Origin: Halobacteriovorax sp. DA5 | GTDB lineage: Bacteria > Bdellovibrionota > Bacteriovoracia > Bacteriovoracales > Bacteriovoracaceae | Assembly (NCBI RefSeq): GCF_002903145.1 | Contig: NZ_PPDJ01000002.1 | Coordinates: 62,001-126,000, forward strand | Length of the DNA: 64,000 nt | Direction of reading: 5' to 3' | Shown: positions 59,841 to 64,000 of the stretch, one piece after another | Position numbering within the stretch: the stretch's first letter is position 1 | Layout: every line of letters starts with the position of its first letter | The notes under the pieces: generated by a model | What the model saw: the letters and a program-made list of their open reading frames with translations, nothing else | Database searches by the model: none | Told to the model about the DNA's origin: nothing | Made by a program: the position numbers and the translations under genes

Positions 59841-60815
59841 TTAGATTAATTTATCTTCATTCATTGCCAACTCAATAAATTGGTCGTTATAGAAGTGCTT
59901 ATCCATATGTTCTTTATATGGCCTTAGAGAATATGCTGGCGAAACTCCTAACCATTCCTTCATTGTTGTCTCATTAACTCCATTATGAAGCCAAGTAAAA
60001 ATACAAGACTGACGAAGTGATTTAGGTGTTATTTGAATCATCAGTTGGCTGCGCCACTCTTCGAATAAGAGCTCCATTCCACGTGCGGAAAGTCCTCCTG
60101 AGAGGATTTTGTGTGCATTGGCATTAAAGAGTAAGTGAGGGAAGTTATGTCCCTGCTCTTTTTTAACTTTCTCTAAGAGCTCAACATATTCATAAAATAG
60201 TCGTCCAAATATAGCTGGAAAAGTAACTGTATAAGGATCACGCTTTTCATGGGTGATAACCGCTTTTATTTCATCTCTAAAAGAGAAACTAGAAACTTTA
60301 ATTTTTGAAAGCTCGCTTACTTTAAGACCACCAAGGTAGATGGCACTAAAGATAATCCCATTTCGCTTGGCCTTTAGTTTTTCTAGGTCATTCTTGGCCG
60401 TACGCTGATCATTTAAGATTGTATGCCACAAGCTTTTAATGTGGGAGAATGTCGCAGGTCTGGGAATATCTAAAAACTTTGGTGAAGTTGGAATCTTTCT
60501 AACAGGATTCGCGTTAAAAATACCTTCTTCAACTAAGTGATCAAAAAAGATTCTTAGTGCCTGTACTCGACGGCGACGAGAGTTATCTGAGTTGTACTTG
60601 GCCTCTAGAAATTTACCGTATTCAAGAATCTCAAGGATTGAGTATTGTTCAATACTGGTTTGCTTTGCACTTTCTGTAACATATTGGTTAAAACAGGCCA
60701 AGTCTGTTCGATAATTCTTAATTGTGTTTAGGCTTCGGCCCTTGGCCTCTATCTTCTTGAAGAAGGCTTTTTGCCACTTTTCTAACTTGTTTTTATTGGC
60801 TGTAGTGATTTCCAT
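59841..60815 (-). CDS. Xer-like tyrosine recombinase with missing catalytic residues
   Basis: A protein of about 324 residues with a core-binding SAM-like domain (about 10-100; SLNTIKNYRTDL) and a catalytic-fold domain. Expected catalytic residues: Arg I is Lys165 in YLGGLKVSELSKI (usual GLRVSEL); the first box II His is Lys265 and the Arg is kept (Arg268, TPKSLRQS); the later His is Val291 (LGVSP, usual LGH); the nucleophile Tyr300 is kept (RPYKEH). Loss of three of the six suggests that it does not recombine DNA by itself. The ATG at 60815 has AAGG 6 bases upstream. Confidence 0.8.
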   Translation of the reverse strand: MEITTANKNKLEKWQKAFFKKIEAKGRSLNTIKNYRTDLACFNQYVTESAKQTSIEQYSILEILEYGKFLEAKYNSDNSRRRRVQALRIFFDHLVEEGIFNANPVRKIPTSPKFLDIPRPATFSHIKSLWHTILNDQRTAKNDLEKLKAKRNGIIFSAIYLGGLKVSELSKIKVSSFSFRDEIKAVITHEKRDPYTVTFPAIFGRLFYEYVELLEKVKKEQGHNFPHLLFNANAHKILSGGLSARGMELLFEEWRSQLMIQITPKSLRQSCIFTWLHNGVNETTMKEWLGVSPAYSLRPYKEHMDKHFYNDQFIELAMNEDKLI

Positions 60816-60948
60816 ATCCATCCTTAAACTACGTATATTACTGAATATATTAACGAACCTGTTATTATTTCACAAGAAGAAGCTTAGGCTTGCTTTTGGT
60901 GGGATAAAGCATTATAAATGGCCTTAACAATTTAATATTAGGTGATTT

Positions 60949-61803
60949 ATGCTCGAGACGACCTCACTCGCCCCGCAAGGGAAGAGTAATCCATTTGCCC
61001 ATGCATTTTATGTGCACACGATTGCAAATTTTAAGCAATCTGGTGACGCTAATGCTACTGGTGCATCTGAGCAAAATCACAAATTCTTAATCGATACATT
61101 CCTTAAATATTCAAATATTGAAGAGAAGCTTCTAGCTACTTTCAATTTAAATTTTACAGACAGCGCACTTCTTATGCGTGCTTTTACGCATAGTTCATAT
61201 GCTCACGAGGCCAAAGTAAAAGTGAAAAGCTATGAAAGACTTGAGTTCTATGGTGACTCTGTTTTAGGTGCTTTTGTTACTAAGAACCTCTTTTTAAATT
61301 TCGAAAATATGAATGAGGGGCAACTCTCTAAGCTTCGTAGTGCTCTTGTTAATGAGGAGAGTCTAAGTGCTCTTTCGAACTTTCTTGGTCTATCAAATTT
61401 TCTGATTGTTGGAAAAGGTGAGCTAGATGAGGAAGTGAACAGTGGGATTCTTTGTGATCTTTTTGAATCTCTTCTGGGAGCTATCGCAATTGATCAAGGT
61501 GTTGATCGTGCCGATCAGTATTTAAATACATTACTATCAATGTATGAAAAAGAAGTTGGTGAGAAGTTTTTTTGTGAAAAGAAGCTTTTGGACTTTGATC
61601 CTAAGACAAAGCTTCAAGAAGAAACACTAGCGCGTTTTAAATGTTTACCAGAGTATCGCGCCACGAAGATTGAGCAAGAGTTTAAAATTGAGCTCTATGT
61701 AAATGAGCAATATATCTGTGAGTTAATCTCTCATAGCAAGAAGAATGGAACAAAAGAAATTGCAAAAAAATGCTTAAAAGATAATTTATTAGATCGACTT
61801 TAA
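60949..61803 (+). CDS. rnc: Ribonuclease III
   Basis: A protein of 284 residues. The RNase III signature is ERLEFYGDSVLGAFVT with the catalytic Asp; LCDLFESLLGAIAID carries the second acidic site. A dsRNA-binding domain of about 70 residues ends the chain (DPKTKLQEET... KKNGTKEIAKKCLKDNLL). The first 55 residues are an extension not found in E. coli Rnc. It cuts double-stranded RNA in rRNA processing. First of an rnc-era-der run (24 and 28 bases apart). Confidence 0.94.
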   Translation: MLETTSLAPQGKSNPFAHAFYVHTIANFKQSGDANATGASEQNHKFLIDTFLKYSNIEEKLLATFNLNFTDSALLMRAFTHSSYAHEAKVKVKSYERLEFYGDSVLGAFVTKNLFLNFENMNEGQLSKLRSALVNEESLSALSNFLGLSNFLIVGKGELDEEVNSGILCDLFESLLGAIAIDQGVDRADQYLNTLLSMYEKEVGEKFFCEKKLLDFDPKTKLQEETLARFKCLPEYRATKIEQEFKIELYVNEQYICELISHSKKNGTKEIAKKCLKDNLLDRL

Positions 61804-61827
61804 TAGGTTTAATTTGACGGAGAAATT

Positions 61828-62796
61828 ATGTTATTAGAAAATCAACACCCAGACAACAAATCACTTATGGCAGCAATCGTTGGAGCTCCAAACGTAGGAA
61901 AAAGTTCACTTGTAAACTACTTACTAGGAATGGATTTATCAATTGTAACAAGCAAGCCTCAAACAACTCGTAATAAATTTCACGCAGTATTTACAGTTGA
62001 TCATACTGAAGTTGTTTTAGTAGACACTCCAGGTCTACATAAAGCAAGTCAAGAACTTAACAAAAGAATTAATCAACAAGCAGTAGAAGGTGTTGATGGT
62101 GTTGATGTAAACCTTCTTCTAATTGATTTAACAAAGGATATCCTTGGCCAAATTAAAGACTTTAAAGAATATATTGGTGGTAAAGAGTTATCAAAAACTT
62201 GGTTAGTATTCACGAAATCTGATCGTGTTGAAAATGCTGAAGCTCTTCCTCTTGATAAAGTTTTTGAACAAGCAAAAGAAGTTATTCCAGCACTTGAGAA
62301 GTTTTTCTGCATTTCAACTAAGTCAGGGGATAATGTTCACTTACTAACAGCTGCTCTTTGTGATAACGCACAACCAGGGTCACACCTTTACTTAGATGGT
62401 GCAATTTCAAATAAGTCACAAAGATTCTTCGCAACAGAATATATCCGTGAGCAAGCTTTTGAATTATTAAAAGATGAGCTTCCATATGAGATGGCCGTAG
62501 TAATTGATGAGTACAAAGACTTTAAAGATAAGACAGGGGAATTTGCTGCTCACATTTCGGCTTCAATTCTAGTTAACCGTCCTTCTCAACGTGCAATCGT
62601 TGTTGGATCTAAAGGTACAATGATTAAAGAGATCGGTATGCGTGCTCGTAAGAAAATTGCTGCAATGACTGACGGGACAGTTCACTTAAACCTACACGTT
62701 AAAGTTTCTCCAAAATGGTTTAAGAATAACTTCGTACTTGAAGAGCTTGGTCTTCCAAGAGCAACAAACTCTGCACGTGTTTGGAAGAAAAAATAA
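61828..62796 (+). CDS. era: GTPase Era
   Basis: A protein of 322 residues. GTPase motifs: G1 GAPNVGKSS, G2 with PQTTRNK, G3 DTPG, G4 TKSD, and a KH domain at the end with SKGTMIKEIGMRARKKI. Era binds the 3' end of 16S rRNA and helps 30S assembly. Shine-Dalgarno ACGGAG. Same strand as rnc and der, with short gaps. Confidence 0.97.
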   Translation: MLLENQHPDNKSLMAAIVGAPNVGKSSLVNYLLGMDLSIVTSKPQTTRNKFHAVFTVDHTEVVLVDTPGLHKASQELNKRINQQAVEGVDGVDVNLLLIDLTKDILGQIKDFKEYIGGKELSKTWLVFTKSDRVENAEALPLDKVFEQAKEVIPALEKFFCISTKSGDNVHLLTAALCDNAQPGSHLYLDGAISNKSQRFFATEYIREQAFELLKDELPYEMAVVIDEYKDFKDKTGEFAAHISASILVNRPSQRAIVVGSKGTMIKEIGMRARKKIAAMTDGTVHLNLHVKVSPKWFKNNFVLEELGLPRATNSARVWKKK

Positions 62797-62824
62797 TTTA
62801 ATTTTAAGAAAATAGGACTTTAAT

Positions 62825-64000
62825 ATGCAAAAACGATCAATGATCATTTCATTAATTGGGCGACCGAATGTTGGAAAGAGTTCCGTATTCAACCGATTAA
62901 TGAAGAAACAATTTAAGGCCATTACGCATGATATGCCAGGTGTTACTCGTGATCGTCACTATGGAATTACAACTTTTAGTGATGCCGATGAGGATCGCCC
63001 ATTAGATGCTATTCTTGTTGATACTGGAGGGTTTTACCCAACACAAGTTGATGAACAAGGTAAGAATGAGCAAGAGATTAATGCTAATAAATTCTTTAAT
63101 ATCATGACGGATCACGCACATCAGGCAATCGAGGAATCAGATCTAGTTCTTTTTGTTGTTGATGTTAGAGAAGGCGTACTTCCATTTGATAAAACGATTG
63201 CTAATTTCATTAGAAAACAAAAAAAGAAAATGTGGCTTATCGTTAATAAGTTTGATTCAAGCGCTCAAGATGGTGATGAGTATGCTTTCTATGAGCTTGG
63301 TGTAAATAATGACGAAATGTTTGTCACTTCTGCGGCCCATGGCCTTGGAATGGAGAACCTTCGTGAGAATATTCACCGTGAAATGATGGCATTTTCTGAA
63401 TCTAATAATGTAATGAATGTTTCAGCACTTCAACGTGGTGTTACTCCACGTGAAAACGTTGTTGCCAAACTTGCTCTTATTGGTGCTCCTAATGCTGGTA
63501 AATCAACTCTTTTAAATCAGCTTCTTGGAAGTGAGCGTGCGCTTGTTTCTGATATTGCTGGAACAACAGTTGATCCAATTGATGGCTACTTTGATCTTTT
63601 CCTTGGGGAAGATGCAAGGAAGCTTGATGAAGCAAAGGCATTCTTTAAAAACGATAACCTTCTACGTTCTCAGTATGAAGATTTTAAAAAGAACAATCCT
63701 GATCTTTATAATGAGCTGATTTCATCATATGACCTTGAAGAAGAGATTGAGACTGAGCTTGACGAGTTCGAACTTGAAGGGCTTGAAGATGTTATGCTTG
63801 AGCAAGACGAAGAACTTGATGAAACTTCTGCGACTCGTATGGAAGCACAAGTTTTCGGTGATGATGTTGAAGCTGAATCTTCTGAAGAGGCAAGTGAAGA
63901 CGTAGTCGAAGCGTTATCTGAAGCAGAGGATGAAGGTAGCCACTGGCGATCAATCCACATCGTGGATACTGCGGGAATTAGAAAGCAAAAGAAGATTGAT
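62825..64000 (+). CDS. der: GTPase Der (EngA), 5' part, with large acidic insertion in G domain 2
   Basis: The gene runs past the right edge; 392 codons are visible. G domain 1: GRPNVGKSS (12-20), then DTGG, NKFD and TSAAHG. G domain 2 starts at GAPNAGKST (220-228), with the IAGTT switch I (244-248). Between switch I and the DTAG motif (381-384) there is an insertion of about 115 residues, highly acidic (residues 262-376, with many Glu and Asp). Canonical Der has about 20 residues there. The frame is open throughout with no stop. Der helps 50S assembly. The KH-like C-terminal domain is outside the window. Confidence 0.95.
   Translation, partial: MQKRSMIISLIGRPNVGKSSVFNRLMKKQFKAITHDMPGVTRDRHYGITTFSDADEDRPLDAILVDTGGFYPTQVDEQGKNEQEINANKFFNIMTDHAHQAIEESDLVLFVVDVREGVLPFDKTIANFIRKQKKKMWLIVNKFDSSAQDGDEYAFYELGVNNDEMFVTSAAHGLGMENLRENIHREMMAFSESNNVMNVSALQRGVTPRENVVAKLALIGAPNAGKSTLLNQLLGSERALVSDIAGTTVDPIDGYFDLFLGEDARKLDEAKAFFKNDNLLRSQYEDFKKNNPDLYNELISSYDLEEEIETELDEFELEGLEDVMLEQDEELDETSATRMEAQVFGDDVEAESSEEASEDVVEALSEAEDEGSHWRSIHIVDTAGIRKQKKID

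Noticed and set aside
63706..63960. Ser-rich frame on the - strand opposite the Der insertion
   Set aside because: It is the reverse reading of the Glu/Asp-rich insertion codons (GAA, GAT, GAG), which yields Ser, Phe and Leu-like codons. Der is clearly the coding strand.
1..64000. tRNA, rRNA, CRISPR arrays or insertion sequences
   Set aside because: No cloverleaf-like segments, no regularly spaced direct repeats, and no transposase gene were seen; the only integrase-like gene (59841) has no att-like repeats around it.

Overview
The window is about 64 kb of compact, AT-rich chromosome (no intergenic gap above 300 bases) from a Gram-negative bacterium. Lipoproteins, outer-membrane-type proteins, PqiA/PqiB, a Tat component, a B-type succinate dehydrogenase, many secreted hypothetical proteins and a lysine/alanine-rich histone H1-like protein fit a Bdellovibrionota relative of the marine Bacteriovorax/Halobacteriovorax type. 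That placement is inference: there is no rRNA gene here to confirm it. I found no rRNA, tRNA, CRISPR array, insertion sequence or prophage block.

Layout. 1-10 kb: the end of a penicillin-acylase-like gene, an MscS-family channel, a ClpB-like AAA+ protein, a FemAB-like acyltransferase, a DsbA/DsbB pair, a solitary ParB-like protein, a short-chain dehydrogenase and a METTL25-like methyltransferase. 10-25 kb: murD, a matrixin protease coupled to a small barrel-like protein, serC (mycobacterial type), a trypsin-like protease, tgt, a 723-residue unknown membrane protein, an outer-membrane-like protein, a DEAD-box helicase, a globin and a DksA-like protein. 25-35 kb: queE, a SprT/DUF2786 protein, a redoxin, sdhCAB, a persulfide-dioxygenase-like hydrolase, mgtE and the H1-like protein. 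35-45 kb: a MerC-like protein, dus, a TatD-like hydrolase, rpsP-khpA, a response regulator, tatA, queF, a ferrochelatase fused to an MFS transporter, bacterioferritin with its ferredoxin, an ATP-grasp protein and an M14 peptidase. 45-52 kb: a complete spermidine route (SpeA, SpeB, SpeE and a eukaryote-type AdoMet decarboxylase). 52-64 kb: a PilZ-GAF-AAA regulator, a pqiA-pqiA-pqiB operon, a second matrixin, a transaldolase-like enzyme, a Xer-like recombinase and rnc-era-der.

How the genes fit together. Arginine is converted to agmatine (SpeA), then putrescine (SpeB), then spermidine (SpeE) with decarboxylated AdoMet from the SpeD-type enzyme. QueE, QueF and Tgt are three steps of queuosine tRNA modification at separate loci. 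Ferrochelatase-MFS, bacterioferritin and Bfd form an iron/heme neighbourhood. Rnc, Era and Der form a run of RNA-processing and ribosome-assembly genes.

The most unusual items are the in-frame ferrochelatase-MFS fusion, the eukaryote-type AdoMet decarboxylase, a Der GTPase with an acidic insertion of roughly 115 residues in its second G domain, an enhancer-binding-protein-like regulator that has lost the GAFTGA loop and acidic Walker B, a Xer-like protein lacking several catalytic residues, and a 34-bp perfect palindrome over a lipoprotein start codon. No single new multi-gene system stands out; the novelty is in individual proteins and leader structures.
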